Shown here in pieces: positions 1-10,295 of a stretch of 63,472 nucleotides of DNA. The notes beneath the pieces are model-generated. The model did no database searches. It saw nothing but the letters and a program-made list of their open reading frames with translations, and was not told where the DNA came from. Source of the DNA: Phellopilus nigrolimitatus (lineage: Eukaryota > Basidiomycota > Agaricomycetes > Hymenochaetales > Hymenochaetaceae); the NCBI GenBank assembly GCA_021029095.1, contig JAJOHG010000147.1, positions 1 through 63,472 on the forward strand, in the 5' to 3' direction. Made by a program: the position numbers and the translations under genes. Position 1 is the first letter of the stretch. Each line of letters begins with the position of its first letter.

Positions 1-689
1 GAGAGTTTTGTCGTCGTTCGTGCTGAAAATGCGGGCTCTCGAAAGATGAGGCGGTCGGGTCACTGGGATGGGAGCGTGCGACGCCGTCGAGGAGGGGCGC
101 AAAAGCGGTGCGCGCGTCGGCGGAACGAGGGAGCCCGCGTGTTCGTATCGTTCGACCTTGGTGAATTGCGCGCACAGAGACTGCAGCGACTCAGCGAGGT
201 CGGCATGAGAACTGTGCGGCATACATTCAGCAAGTTGAAAGAAAGAAGAAAATCTGCTGCTTACCGCTCAGCGCGTCCCTCAGCGTTGAGGACGACCTTC
301 GCGGCACTCTCGAGCACTTTGGGCTCCGCTTTCATGTCATTCTCCCTTTCCCTCTCTCCATTGACCTTCTCTCCGTCCACATTTGGGTCAGGAGAAGCGC
401 GAGAAGGCAGGCCTTGGACCGACGCCAGAAGGTGCTCGGCGCGAGTGGCGCGGCCCTGCGCGACGGTGAGCTCGCGACAGCGTGCGTCCGCGTCTGCAAG
501 CGCGGAGGAAAGAAAGGGAGCCTGGGCAGCGGTAAGTTGGGCGGCATGGTTGAGGAATGGGGACGAAGTTGAGCTTGAATGCAAGGGCTTGGGAGAGGCG
601 GAGGAGCCGGGGCTACCGGCGACGGCGAACACTGTTGAGGTGGGTAAAGCCGTGTGCGAGAACGTCGGAGGCGGGGACGCTAGAGACGG
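1..689 (-). pseudogene. Coiled-coil protein fragment, copy 1
   Basis: Read on the minus strand, this stretch encodes an Ala/Leu/Arg/Glu-rich, heptad-like segment (motifs AAQLTAAQ, SSALADADA, RELTVAQ, LLASVQ, KVLESAAK) with the look of a coiled coil. It is followed by an 84-bp GT-AG intron (181-264) and a downstream exon. A second copy on the plus strand at 3.04-4.1 kb has the same exon/intron layout, which supports a real ancestral gene. I do not recognise the parent gene. The frame is interrupted near the junction with the SNF5-like piece at about 689, so this is a fused, broken copy. It may continue beyond the left edge of the window. Confidence 0.6.
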
Positions 690-783
690 CCTGGCGCTGC
701 ATCTGCAGTTGCTGTTGTTGATGTGCGGCAAGCCCGATCGCCTTGCGTTCCTGCATGGCCCGCATTTGCTGCATCTGGCTTAA
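689..783 (-). pseudogene. SNF5 N-terminal glutamine-rich fragment
   Basis: The minus strand encodes MRAMQERKAIGLAAHQQQQ, the same Gln-rich segment found at the start of the SNF5 copy at 31.4 kb (about 31430-31490). It is identified as SNF5 only through that copy, whose downstream part carries recognisable SNF5 repeats. The piece is about 30 codons long. It is bounded on one side by hairpin h1 (775-824) and on the other by an abrupt switch to the coiled-coil fragment right after a shared CAGGC. SNF5 is a core subunit of the SWI/SNF chromatin remodeller. This fragment cannot make a functional part of it. Confidence 0.6.
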
Positions 784-824
784 ACTACTCGTGTCTGTAC
801 TACAGACACGAGCTTCTAAGCCAG
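775..824. repeat. Hairpin h1, copy 1
   Basis: The core at 788-812 is a perfect inverted repeat: arm CTCGTGTCTGTA and its exact reverse complement separated by a single C. An outer pair (CTGGCTTA at 775-782, TAAGCCAG at 817-824) extends the stem. The core is identical at 31393-31417 and 37020-37044. In all three places it lies exactly where an SNF5-derived piece begins. On its far side all three copies share a C/T-rich flank containing CTTCCCGGTT. Confidence 0.9.
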
Positions 825-831
825 CTTTCTT

Positions 832-1065
832 CTTCTTCTTCTTCCCGGTTGAGGATGTGCGGTCGGCCGGCGAACATAAGGGAGGGTGGCGGCGAGGACG
901 AGGGAGGGTGGCGGCGAGGACATCGGAGGGTGGCGGCGAGGACGAGAGCGGCAGCGGGGACGAAGGAAGAGGGCAGCGGTGTGAACGACGAGGGTGAGGT
1001 GATGGCAGCGGCGGCGGCAACGATGACAATGACAAGAGGATGGTGGTGAAGAAGAAGAAAGGACT
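832..1065. repeat. GC-rich imperfect tandem repeat beside h1
   Basis: This is a degenerate tandem repeat built on GAGGGTGGCGGCGAGGAC. The same block, inverted, is next to the h1 copy at 31.2-31.38 kb, so h1 and this block moved together in two of the three loci. Open frames on both strands (Pro/Ser/Arg-rich) come from base composition and are not taken as genes. Confidence 0.75.
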
Positions 1066-1074
1066 TAGACGATT

Positions 1075-1475
1075 TCGAAGCCCGAGGCTCAAATTTGCTG
1101 TCACCTAAGCAGTGCCCAGTCGGTCAGCTTTTACATATCATTCAGTCACGTATATGCACAAAAAAATTACATGGATATATAGCTTAGACGTGGACCTTCA
1201 TAATAAAAAATAAATCAAGCTTTTATATGCAGAGGGAAAAATAAGAAATGTTAGATACGAACCGGAAGGCTCACGAGGAATTGTGTGACGCGTGGCGATG
1301 CCGTGTGGCAGTGAACCACCCCCATTATAAGGCATACGTTCCCACACTTTTTGTACACTTTTTGGCCACTTTGTACACTTTTTTGTAATGGTGACCGTGA
1401 CATACATGCACAGCCACTGGGGGTGAAAACGTAGGAGTGGAAAGGACGATCCCTTCCTTACGTCAGGAATCGTAA
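1075..1475 (-). repeat. Dispersed repeat R1, inverted copy
   Basis: Reverse-complemented, this matches 28.1-28.7 kb over most of its length: a cytosine-rich head with a repeated GTGTACAAAAA motif, the TATA-like TATAAAAGCTTGATTT, then ATGAAGG, and an end near AGCAAATTTGAGCCTC. It also matches 34.5-34.99 kb and 40.47-40.61 kb. The TATA-like box suggests a promoter-bearing terminal sequence. No autonomous coding part of the element is present in the window. Confidence 0.75.
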
Positions 1476-1478
1476 TTT

Positions 1479-2993
1479 CTGGCTAAATCGGGAAGTGCTT
1501 TCCCAGGCAAAACGGCGCGCCGTTTTTTTTCCCAAGTGTTATGTAATCTGGGCCAGGTCAAACAAGCCTGTGGACATAGGAAGTGGGAATTCTCTCAGTG
1601 TTTCACATGGGGTATGTCAGGGATAACACTAGGGATCTATTATATGAGAAGGTGGATGGGTTTTGTGTCTTGTTCATTGTGTAATAGCATTTGACCTCGA
1701 TTTTTGGCTGTGTTGGGGGGTATAATGAAATTGATGTCTCTGTATGTGGCTTGTTCCACCTAGAATTTTGCCAGAATGTGGGCATTAGTGTCCCAGAAGG
1801 TTTGTTGAAGGTGTAGAAGCCACCAGATTATTTGGTGATTGTATGACCTCTGTTGACCCACTGTGACCTGGGTTTTTGGGGGTCAAATGGGGTCAACAGG
1901 TTCAAATCAAGGCATATTCTTTGGATGTTTTGTACATATGTTCTGGATAGTGATAGAGAGGTTTCTGAGAAGTTGCTTTAGTCATTGGTGAAGCACAATG
2001 ATTAATTCAGGCTTTATATTGATTTTCTATCAGGTCAAACAGTGAAATAAATATGTAAAATTGCCTATTTTTTACGCAGAACTCTGTGGTGATGGAGGTA
2101 GATGTGCCTCTGTGTTGATGAGCTGGGGTGACACGTAGCTTGTGTCTCCGTAATGTAGCTGGTGAGCTCGAGGCCAATGAATGGTTTTCTGTCCCAATTG
2201 GGAAGTACGTTCCCAGGCAAGAAAACGGCGCGCCGTTTTTTTTCCCGAGTGTTACGTAATCTGGGTCAGGTCAAACAAGCCTGTGGATGTAGGAAGAGGA
2301 AATTTGCTCGATGTTTCTCATGGGGTATGTCAGGGATAACATTGAAGTAGGACTGTATACATTGGTGCATGGGTTTTGTGTCTTGCTTGCTGTGGAGGAG
2401 CATTTGACCCCATTTTTGGCTGAGTTGGGGGGTTGAATGAGGTTGATGCTTCTCTTCTCAGCTTGTTACACCCATCCTCTTTCCAGAATGTGGGCATTAG
2501 TGTCCTGGAAGGTTTTTATAAGGTCCAGAAGCCATTGGATCATTTGGCAATTGTTTGACCTCTGATGACCCACTGTGACCTGATTTTTTGGGGGTCAAAT
2601 GGGGTCAACAGGTTCAAATCATGGCATATTCTTTTTATGTTTTGTACATATGTTATGGATAGTGATAGAGAAGTTTCTGAGAAGTTGGTCTAGTCATTGG
2701 TGAAGTAGGATGATTAATTCAGGCTTTATGTCGATTTTCTATCAGGTCAAACAGTGAAATAAATATGTAAAATTATCTATTGTTGATGTAGAGCTCTGTG
2801 TTGATGGGGGTCGGCGTGTCTCTATGTTAACAAGCTCCTGTGACACGCAGCTTGTGTGTCCGTAGTGTATATGTCGAGCTAGAGGCCGACGAATGGATTT
2901 CTGGCCAAATCGAAAAGTGCTTTCCCAGGCAAAAAAACGGCGCGCCGTTTTTTTTCCCGAGTGTTATGTAATCTGGTGCCAAACTGCGCATGC
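1479..2993 (+). repeat. 712-bp tandem repeat, about 2.1 copies
   Basis: Three successive GGCGCGCC palindromes at 1514, 2227 and 2939 are spaced 713 and 712 bp apart. Sequence between them is alignable by eye (shared AGGTCAAACAGTGAAATAAA and GGGGTCAAATGGGGTCAAC). Each unit carries a palindrome of the form A-run, CGGCGCGCCG, T-run. There is no coding frame worth reporting. The third copy breaks off inside hairpin h3. The left edge abuts R1. Confidence 0.85.
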
Positions 2994-3018
2994 GCAGTTT
3001 GGCCCCGTATTACATAAC
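2963..3018. repeat. Hairpin h3
   Basis: Outer arms GTTATGTAAT (2963-2972) and ATTACATAAC (3009-3018) enclose a perfect 24-bp palindrome at 2979-3002 (CCAAACTGCGCA and its complement). The left arm belongs to the 712-bp repeat. The coiled-coil fragment starts about 25 bp to the right. Size and placement resemble h2, but the sequence is different. Confidence 0.9.
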
Positions 3019-3039
3019 TCAATTTTTATGTTGCACGTG

Positions 3040-4100
3040 ACGTCTGCCAGCGTTGCCCGCCCTTCTTCTTTTCCGCCGCTGCTGTCGACCGGCTCCTCAA
3101 CCATGCCGCCCAACTTACCGCTGCCCAGGCTCCCTCCCAACTAGTGCTGCTTCTTTCTTCCGCGCTTGCAGACGCGGACGCACTTCGTCGCGAGCTTACC
3201 GTCGCGCAGAGTCGCGCTACTCACGCCGAGCGCCTTCTGGCGTCGGTCCAGGGCCTTTCATTCCAGTGCTCCCCCTGGCCCAAATGTGGACGGAAGGAAG
3301 GCCAGTGGAGAGAGAGAAACAGAGAAGGACGTGACTGCGGAGTCCAGAGTCCTTGAGAGCGCTGTGAAGGCCATGCCCGATGCTGAGGCACACGCGAACC
3401 GCGCTGAGTGGTAAGCAGCAAATTTTCTTCAATTTTTTTTCGCTCGCTGAATGTATTCTGCACAATGCTCATGTGGACCTCGCTGCGTCGCTGCAGTCTC
3501 TGCACGCAGTTCATCGTGGTCAAACGGTACGAGCATGCGTGCTCACTCCGCTCCGCCGAAGCGCGCACCGCTTTTGCGCGCCTCCTCTCGACGGCTTTGC
3601 ACGTCCCCGTGGCGTATCCCAGTTACCCGACCGCCACTTCTACTGAGAGCCCGCAGTTTCAGCACCAACATAGGAACGACGCTCTCAACATGCCTTCCCT
3701 TCCCCTGCCGCATGCCATCGGCGCTCCGCAGCTTGCTCACCGGACCAGGCGCACATCCCGTGCCATCTGCGGCATCCACTTCCCTGCTATTCTCCCGCAC
3801 TCTGCCGGCACCTTACGCCGCATGCGCGTCCTCTGCACTCTATCCGGCTCCCGGACACGGACACGCTCCCAACAGAGCGCGTCCTTCTCTTGCTTCCACT
3901 CCCGCCGCCATCCGCCACCGGGCTCTCGATGTCCGCTGCGGGATTCATGCCCACGAAATGCAGCCACATGAGCAGGGGCGGCCGCGTGCCGGAGGGGCTG
4001 CTTTACGGCGAGTGCGAAAAGGACTTCGATGGGAAGAGGCGCAGGGTCGGTGTCAGGACTCCATTGAAACTTCAGTGACTCATTTTGCTTTCGAACGCAG
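3040..4100 (+). pseudogene. Coiled-coil protein fragment, copy 2
   Basis: This is the plus-strand homologue of the fragment at 1-689. It has the same motifs (SSALADADALRRELTVAQS, KVLESAVK-like) and the same intron (3411-3496, GTAAGC...CTGCAG). The following exon encodes a further heptad-like stretch (about 3497-3600) and then a Pro/Ser/Arg-rich part. Compared with copy 1 there are small indels, so no single frame runs through. The fragment begins just after hairpin h3. Parent gene not recognised. Confidence 0.6.
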
Positions 4101-4139
4101 ACTGCTTCGGAGTTCACAAGGCTGTGAGGAGCAAGCGGG

Positions 4140-4790
4140 CATGGTCTTGCTCGCGTTGCGGGTTTGCCCAGCGCCAACTCAAATACAATTGCGCCGGCAA
4201 ACCCTGTAACCTCGTTCTTTAGCCCAGGCAACACTCTCGGCGGTCCGCCAGCGACGAGCATGTCGATTCCTATTAGCATGCGGCGGCGAGCAGCAGCTGC
4301 AGCTGCAGGACCATCATCGATAACTACAACACCGTTCCCAGTGAATAATGCGGTTCCATGCCAAGGGGCGCCTGCACCAGAGAGCGCCTAACTACAACAC
4401 CGTTCCCAGTGAATAATGCGGTTCCATGCCAAGGGGCGCCTGCACCAGAGAGCGCCTCCCCTCCCGTCAACCCGGGCCTGAATGTGTTCTCGGCGGAGGA
4501 GCAGGCAACCATCTGCAGCTTCCTGTCCACGGTCGGGATGTCTGAGGCGGAAGCACTGGCAGACGACGGAGTGGGATACAGCGCCGCGCTCGATGCGGAT
4601 ATCGAGGCACACATCGCGATGTCCGAGCGCAGGCGGGTGGTTGAGCGGATGTGGGCAGGGAGCGGGCGCTGCTGGATAGAATCCAGACACTGGAGGTGCG
4701 TGATGGTCGGGCGCGCGCGGGCACATCCCCGTCGTGTGCGACACATCGAACATCGAGTGTGACCCCAACGACGCTGAAGCCTGTTCGCTC
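4140..4790 (+). pseudogene. Ala/Pro-rich protein fragment with a duplicated block
   Basis: Before the duplication the frame reads a low-complexity segment (for example RRRAAAAAAGPSS). After it comes a more ordered stretch at 4457-4670 (NVFSAEEQATICSFLSTVG, then [10 protein letters not shown]). This could be the C-terminal part of the coiled-coil gene upstream or a separate captured piece; I cannot tell. The 68-bp duplication inside it shifts the frame. The fragment runs straight into VPS10 sequence. Confidence 0.4.
4321..4456. repeat. Perfect 68-bp tandem duplication
   Basis: Positions 4321-4388 and 4389-4456 are identical, starting TAACTACAACACCG and ending AGAGAGCGCC. Since 68 is not a multiple of three, the second copy changes the reading frame, and its TAA closes the first. 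Perfect identity points to a recent event or an assembly artefact. Confidence 0.95.
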
Positions 4791-4794
4791 CACC

Positions 4795-5335
4795 TACAGT
4801 GTCACCTCGCCACACAACTTCGGGCGTATCTTCAGCTCGCCTGCTCTGAGGCTCGTGCTCGCTGTGGGCTCCATCGGGTTCTACCTCAAAACGTACGAGG
4901 AGTGCGATACCTTCCTGAGCACGGATGCCGGACTTCATTGGAAGATGGTTAGCAAGGAGGCCAACAAGTACGAATTCGGAGATCAGGGCAGTATAATGGT
5001 GCTCATTCATGACGAGGACAGTGTCAATGAGGTGCGTTACTCTAGTGATCTAGGGCGGACATAGTACGTATCCTTCCATCCCATCAACTAGACTAAGCTC
5101 ACTGAATCCGCATCCAGGAAGTCTCTCAAGCTCCAGTACCGAATTCGCGCCCGCGCGCTGACGACCGTGCCAGACTCGATGTTGCAGAAGTTCATGCTCG
5201 TCGGCCAGCTCGCACGCAAGGATCAGACGGACTCGGGCCGCTTTGTCGTCATCTTCCTCGACTTCGCGAGCACGCGTTCCCGGCAGTGCACGGACAGCGA
5301 CTTCGAGAAGTGGTACGCGCGCAGTCGAGGTCAAG
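4795..5335 (+). pseudogene. VPS10/sortilin receptor fragment
   Basis: The translation follows the fungal VPS10 domain: [69 protein letters not shown], and a 3' end at FLDFASTRSRQC...DFEKWYAR. These are characteristic beta-propeller and 10CC-proximal segments of the late-Golgi receptor that sorts vacuolar hydrolases. An apparent intron (about 5063-5118) is retained. The codon before it reads TAG where a Trp would be expected. The match stops abruptly near 5330, and the luminal 5' part, transmembrane segment and tail are absent. It is therefore a roughly 180-codon internal fragment. Confidence 0.85.
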
Positions 5336-5647
5336 CGGTAGTGCTTTAGTAGCTGACTTTCCCTTCCTCTTGCCTTTCCCTGGCTTTTTGGTTAATCTTA
5401 TTTGTTCCTATTGCTTTCATATATTGTGTCGCCTCCCCTCGGACGGCCAGATTTATTCACATATACAGACTATACAAGATGTATACAATCACAGATGTTT
5501 TCGCATGAGTGGCTACTAAGAAAATTGCAATGAATCACTAATTTTGCTTCATGATTTATTCGGTATAATGAGATAAACAACGTCCAGTTGAAGAACTACG
5601 GATATCCAAAGAATATGCGTGAATCAAATGGACCGCTCTCCAAGCAC

Positions 5648-6323
5648 TAGGACTCCGCACCGTAACCGTAATTACGGTTTACGGCCGTACTGTATACGGT
5701 TACGGACCGTATCGTATGGACCACAGCAAGAGAAAAATACGGCACCGTATTGTACGGTCCGTACCCGTATTGTACCCGTAAAATACGGTCGTATACGGCC
5801 GTAAATACGGCATACAGCATTATTGAACATATATGAAGGTTTCGAGAAAATGTTTATTTATTTTAACTATTTTATACCTTATTTGGTATCCACATTATTG
5901 CCATATTTAGTAAAACATCAATATTATAAGAATACGTACATGACCCGACTTCTATGATGGTCCCGAATGCTGTGCTCGCCGACTCCGCCGAGAGCCGCAT
6001 CTACGGAATAAATAAAAGAAATAAAAACAGTGAAAGGTACACACGTTTTTCCGATAGTTAATGAAGAAAAGCAGCTCGAACAGACTACTAGTTTGTAGTC
6101 TGGATGTTCGCGATGCCGTCTGTCTTCCTTAGTGATGATCCAACAGGGCTTTGGCACGGTGCGTCAATGTACGTGCCGTAATGCCGTATACGGCCGTATT
6201 GATACGTGCCGTACCGTACGTTGCCTTTTAAACCGAGATACGGCACGTTTTTATACGGTCCGTGCCCGTATACGGGGTCGCATTATACGGCCGTATCCGT
6301 ATACGGTACGGTGCGGAGCCCTA
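5648..6323. mobile_element. Non-autonomous hAT-type DNA transposon
   Basis: The element is 676 bp long with terminal inverted repeats TAGGACTCCGCACCG (left) and CGGTGCGGAGCCCTA (right; one mismatch). It is flanked by a perfect 8-bp direct repeat CCAAGCAC at 5640-5647 and 6324-6331. An 8-bp target duplication with short inverted repeats is the hAT hallmark. Subterminal regions are crowded with TACGG/CCGTA motifs on both strands, as expected for transposase-binding sites. There is no transposase frame inside, so it must be mobilised in trans. Confidence 0.9.
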
Positions 6324-6439
6324 CCAAGCACACTGTGCAATATGGATTTACATAGATACCTGTCTTTGCTTTCGAGTCGATCGTAGCCTTTTTCTTCGCT
6401 TTTGATCTACCTCTTCGGAGAATCGCTGCGGTCCCTGCT

Positions 6440-7648
6440 ATTTCTGTCGTGGCCTTCCAGATCATGCGGCGATCTAGTACCCGGAAATCTTGTGGCTATC
6501 GCTGGGGACGGACATCTCCCATTAAACTTGGACGCACCTCCAGATACCCCGCTGTCCCTCTTACATCCAAGACTCTGCATTTCGATGTAGCCGAAAACGG
6601 TCATTTTTCAGACACGCCATCTGGTACAGACGCACCCGAGGACACTGAGGGAGATGAGGATAGCGATCACAAAGGCGACAATCTGGCCACACCGGGAAAG
6701 AAAAAGAGCGCAAGACAGAGAAAACGGGGAAGGAAAGACAGGGAATACTAACACGAATAACGATGAACTTGCTGCCGAGGTGTAAGGAGCTGTGGAGGAT
6801 GACAACAAGATGAAGGAAGGAGAAAATGAGTCGTCAATGCTGGCACCTGTGCCTGGCGTAATGTTCTCGGTGTCGGCAAACGCTCTTCCACCAACACAGC
6901 AGCTAGTGGTATGTCTTTAGTCGATGTCCATCAGCACTATCTAATGATGTTTCCGATAGGGTATGCCTCTCATGGCACTGTATTTTTCCGAGGCTCGCTA
7001 CAAGGGATAGCTGCCGCCGTCAAGCGCTTACTTCAAGACATTGTCATGCTCGCTTCACGCGAAGTGAACATTCTACAGGACCATCCGAATCTCATTCACT
7101 ACTATTACCAAGAAGCTCAAGCAAACTTCCTGTACATTGCTCTCGAACTTTGCCCAGCGTCGCGCTCGGACATTGTCGAGCGCCCGGATCTGCATCGCGA
7201 GATCTCCAACATGTTCGACCCGAAGTGTGCACTGCTGCAAATCACTGCGAGCCTGTGCCACCTACACGCGCACGCGGATTCCAAGGAAGGCATGGACGCG
7301 GACATGCTTTCCGGTCTTAAGGGCCCCGCGACATGGATATCGCAGAAGGCCGGCTACGACCCGCGCAACAACAAAAACAGCAACGGCGACAGCGGGTTCA
7401 GCGCGGTCGGGTCGCCGATGTCGAAGCCCGTCGGCACCATGGTCACTGAGGAATCACGCCTCACTGGCAAGCGTTATGCAGACCGCCCGGAGGGCGTTGA
7501 CCAGTTCGGCGGAGAGGAGAGCGAGCGCCAGAAAGAGGAGCCGCGGAGCTCGGGGACGGGCGTGAGCGAGGCGGAGCTGAAGAGGTACAAGGATAGGCCG
7601 GAGGGGCTTGACCAGTTCGGTGGCGAAGAGGCGGAGAGAAAGCTATAG
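6440..7648 (+). pseudogene. IRE1 kinase fragment fused to an unrelated tail
   Basis: The 5' part encodes an acidic stretch and a Lys/Arg-rich linker (GKKKSARQRKRGRK), then a spliced N-lobe of the IRE1 protein kinase (unfolded-protein-response sensor). The N-lobe has a glycine loop GYASHGTVFF, the catalytic Lys in AAAVKRLLQD, the SREVNIL helix and YYYQEAQANFLYIALELCPAS. An intron, GTATGTC...TTCCGATAG, sits at about 6910-6959. IRE1 similarity ends at CHLHA (about 7268), before HRD and DFG, so there is no kinase activity. The frame stays open for another 125 codons into a hydrophilic tail with a twice-repeated RYxDRPEGxDQFGGEE motif that I do not recognise. The product would be a chimeric protein. 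Confidence 0.8.
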
Positions 7649-7724
7649 ACTGATAATTCGGCGAGATTGGACCGGAAGACGTTTACTTTCAGGAGTCATA
7701 AACACATTGTAATTCTAAACCCAT

Positions 7725-7855
7725 CACAAATGCTTGCAGCTAATAATATGCATGAAATATAACATATACTAAAGCAAATGGCAAGAAGAAAAAGAAAAAA
7801 AAAAAGGAATCGTAACTTGCCATGCGGAGCAATGGCCCACTACCAAAGTTTTTCA
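7725..7855 (+). repeat. R1 5' unit
   Basis: This carries ATATACTAAAGC, an A-rich run, GGAATCGTAACTTGCCATG and GGCCCACTACCAAAG, matching the left ends of R1 at 34.45 kb and the isolated unit at 44.5 kb. Homology with the other isolated unit stops at the same base, just after ACCAAAG. The segment between 7649 and 7725 is AT-rich and otherwise empty. Confidence 0.7.
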
Positions 7856-7904
7856 TAAGCAATAATTGATTTGCATAACAATACCATAGCGAAATTGAAG
7901 GATT

Positions 7905-7986
7905 TGACGGTTTTGAAGGGTTTGAAGGATTTGAAGGATTGTTGGGATACCAGTTTCAAATCCTTCAAATCCTTCAAAGCCGTTCA
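7905..7986. repeat. Imperfect hairpin with TTTGAAGGA repeats
   Basis: The left arm (7906-7941) contains several TTTGAAGGA units. The right arm (7956-7985) is the complementary TCCTTCAAA series, around a loop of about 14 nt. It lies between an R1 unit and the truncated end of NAA25 copy 1, so it is again at a fragment border. Confidence 0.8.
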
Positions 7987-8089
7987 GATAGTGAAATTCA
8001 GAGATTCTGAGCCAAATTGAAGAAATTGAAGCATATCTAACTGTATTTGACAGTATTTGACAGGGGAGGTTTTTCCTGATGATGATACG

Positions 8090-9960
8090 GCCCAAATCAG
8101 TCGCACAGCGCAGATGCAGCCGAAGAGCATGCGCTCGTCCACAGTCAACTAAATCGCATCCGTTGTTTTACATTAGATCCCTTCACGCACGGAAAAGTCA
8201 CAGTACGCACCTCGCTGAGCTCAGCCTCTTTGCGCGCATGGATACGCTCCTTTCAGAGGGATCTTATTCTCGAGATGTCTGTGATCTTCGAACGATTTCC
8301 GATAACAAGAAGCTTCTCGACGGTCTCGTCGATGTCACTTTCGAGCAGAAAGACGCGGATATAGATGCGCAGGAACTTCGAGCTGGATGCCGTTGTGCCA
8401 GAAGTTTGAAAGTAAAGGGCTTTGCAATTCAGGAAAAAAGAAATCACTTACACCGGATGCGTTCATCATGAGCGTCTGCGCATCAAATGTAGGCTGGCCG
8501 CGCGGCTGATAATTAGACATGACCTGCAAGTCGTGGTTATAACTGTGGGCTGGCGAGGTAACTTTCAGGTTCTTTCAGGTCCAGATCGGTCAGAAAAACA
8601 GAAAAGCGGCACGTACTGCGGTCAAAGAGCTCTATGAGCTCAGTGTCGGCAAGCTCTGTAGACGGGCCCTCGTGCGCAAGGCGCATGCGCATGTGCTCGA
8701 TCTTCACGAGGTCATGCTGCAGCGAGTTGTCCAGGCGGTCCTCGAACGCGATGAGGTTGGTGACCTGCAAGTATTTCTCCGACACAAAGCCCGAACGATA
8801 ACTTCGGAGATCTGGCAGAAGGATCAATCAGAACGTCATAAGCTGAATCAGAAGAAAGACACGAACCTTTGACGAGCCCGTAAAGTAGAACTGGCTTGCC
8901 TCGACGCACTCTTGTGTGAGCGTGAGGTCGCACGACTGAGAACTTCTCCACGCACACGAGGACACATTACGAGCATGTCGATTTGGACCTCCTTTACACG
9001 CAACGCACGGTAGTGTTGCAACTCGATCGACGGCGCAGCTGGAATATACGAGAAGATTCAGCACAAAAAGCTGTAAGGAAACCAGGATGAGGAAACGTAC
9101 AAAGGAGGCGGTGGATGCCGAGGTAACTGTTCTTACTGCGCCGCGCTGCATACTACAGGACAGAAACAGCCATGTACAACCATGCCGCATTGTCTTCAAC
9201 TGCGAGAAAAGGCGTACGAAAATATGCGTGTGCCCATCGAGATACGCGTTGTGCGCGAGTAGCTCATAGCCCTCGAGCACGGTATACAGCTTGAGGTCCT
9301 CAAAACAGAACGCCTTGTCGCCGAAGCGCTCGAAGTACAGCTTGATGAGACCCAGCAGACCGTTCTGCAATTTTGCTATATTTTGGAAAATAAAAATAAT
9401 GGAACCGTCAGCGCTCAAAGAAACGCATTAGGAGCCAGACATGCTCACCAAGATCCGAACCCGTTTTTGCACGCGCGCTTCTCAAGCTCCAGGAGCGCAA
9501 GCAGAGCATCACGGTCGCGCCGTCCATCCGCATCTGCAGCTGGCGGATTAGGCCGCGTGCCTCCCGCACCTTGTCCGCGTCTACAGGGGACGCAAATGTT
9601 GCGTCGAGCACGGCCAAGAACTCGAGGCAGTTGCGAGCACTTTACAATTCCATCAAACCCGAAAACAGGCGTATCATTAATGAATCTTTTTTTTTCCTCC
9701 GGGAACATAATCCGAAAAGTCTTTTTCGCACTCACTTCTTCTCGACAAGCTTCGCGCGCGTGCGCTCGCCTTCGGCCGCAAAGTCGCCCCGTGCACGGAC
9801 AAGACCACGGCGCAGTTCATCCACGACGAGGCTCGTCTTCGCAATAGCGTGTCCTTCCTCCGAGTCGAGTAGCACAGCGGCTTCGTCGGAGTCATAAGCA
9901 TGTGCACGGCGCTGAGGACGGCTTAGTAGAGGAAGAGGTCTAGCGGCGCCGAATTCCTTA
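8090..9960 (-). pseudogene. NAA25/Mdm20 (NatB auxiliary subunit), copy 1
   Basis: Minus-strand pieces follow NAA25 in order: LVVDELRRGL, then DALLALLELEKRA, QNGLLGLIKLYFERFGDKA, CFEDLKLYTVLEGYEL, TQECVEASQFY, FIAFEDRLDN-like (here LIAFEDRLDNSLQHDLVKIE), NYQPRGQPTFDAQTL, and FLRIYIRVFLLESDIDETVE near the low-coordinate end. NAA25 is the ribosome-associated TPR scaffold of the NatB N-terminal acetyltransferase. Introns are retained, several stops and frameshifts interrupt the reading, and the N-terminal TPR part is missing. A second diverged copy lies at 11.05-13.25 kb in the same orientation. Confidence 0.85.
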
Positions 9961-10295
9961 AAGGTGCTGGACGAGCTGCTGAGCCGAGCCGCGCCGCGGT
10001 GCTGAGAGCAAAAGAGCCTGAAAACGAAATTTAGAGACGCTATTGCTTGTCGGGCCTGGCACTGTAGCACGCTGACATGAAGATGATCGTCGCCGAAGTT
10101 GTCTTGATCGCTGTCCGGCACAGCCCGAGGACAGCGATGCGCGTCGTCTCGTCATGTCGATCTTCTTCGTCTTTGTCTTCCTCTCGGCCTCTCGACTTCT
10201 CGACTACGCTCCGTGTACCGCTGTCTAAACGTAATTTGTTTCTCATTCTTCATGCCCTTAGCGTACTAATTTGTAAACTTGTCTAGGTGCGAGAT

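Noticed and set aside
775..824. h1 as a transcription terminator or attenuator hairpin
   Set aside because: No U-tract follows in a consistent orientation, the host is a eukaryote, and the position at fragment borders fits a recombination or element-end role better.
3451..4279. Long overlapping open frames on both strands (up to 250 codons)
   Set aside because: They lie over the coiled-coil fragment in other frames, are Arg/Pro/Ala-rich, and reflect high GC content; no domain or splice logic.
5650..6320. Clustered TACGG motifs considered as a CRISPR array or telomere-like repeat
   Set aside because: Spacing is irregular, motifs lie on both strands, and clear TIRs plus an 8-bp target duplication explain the region as a hAT element.
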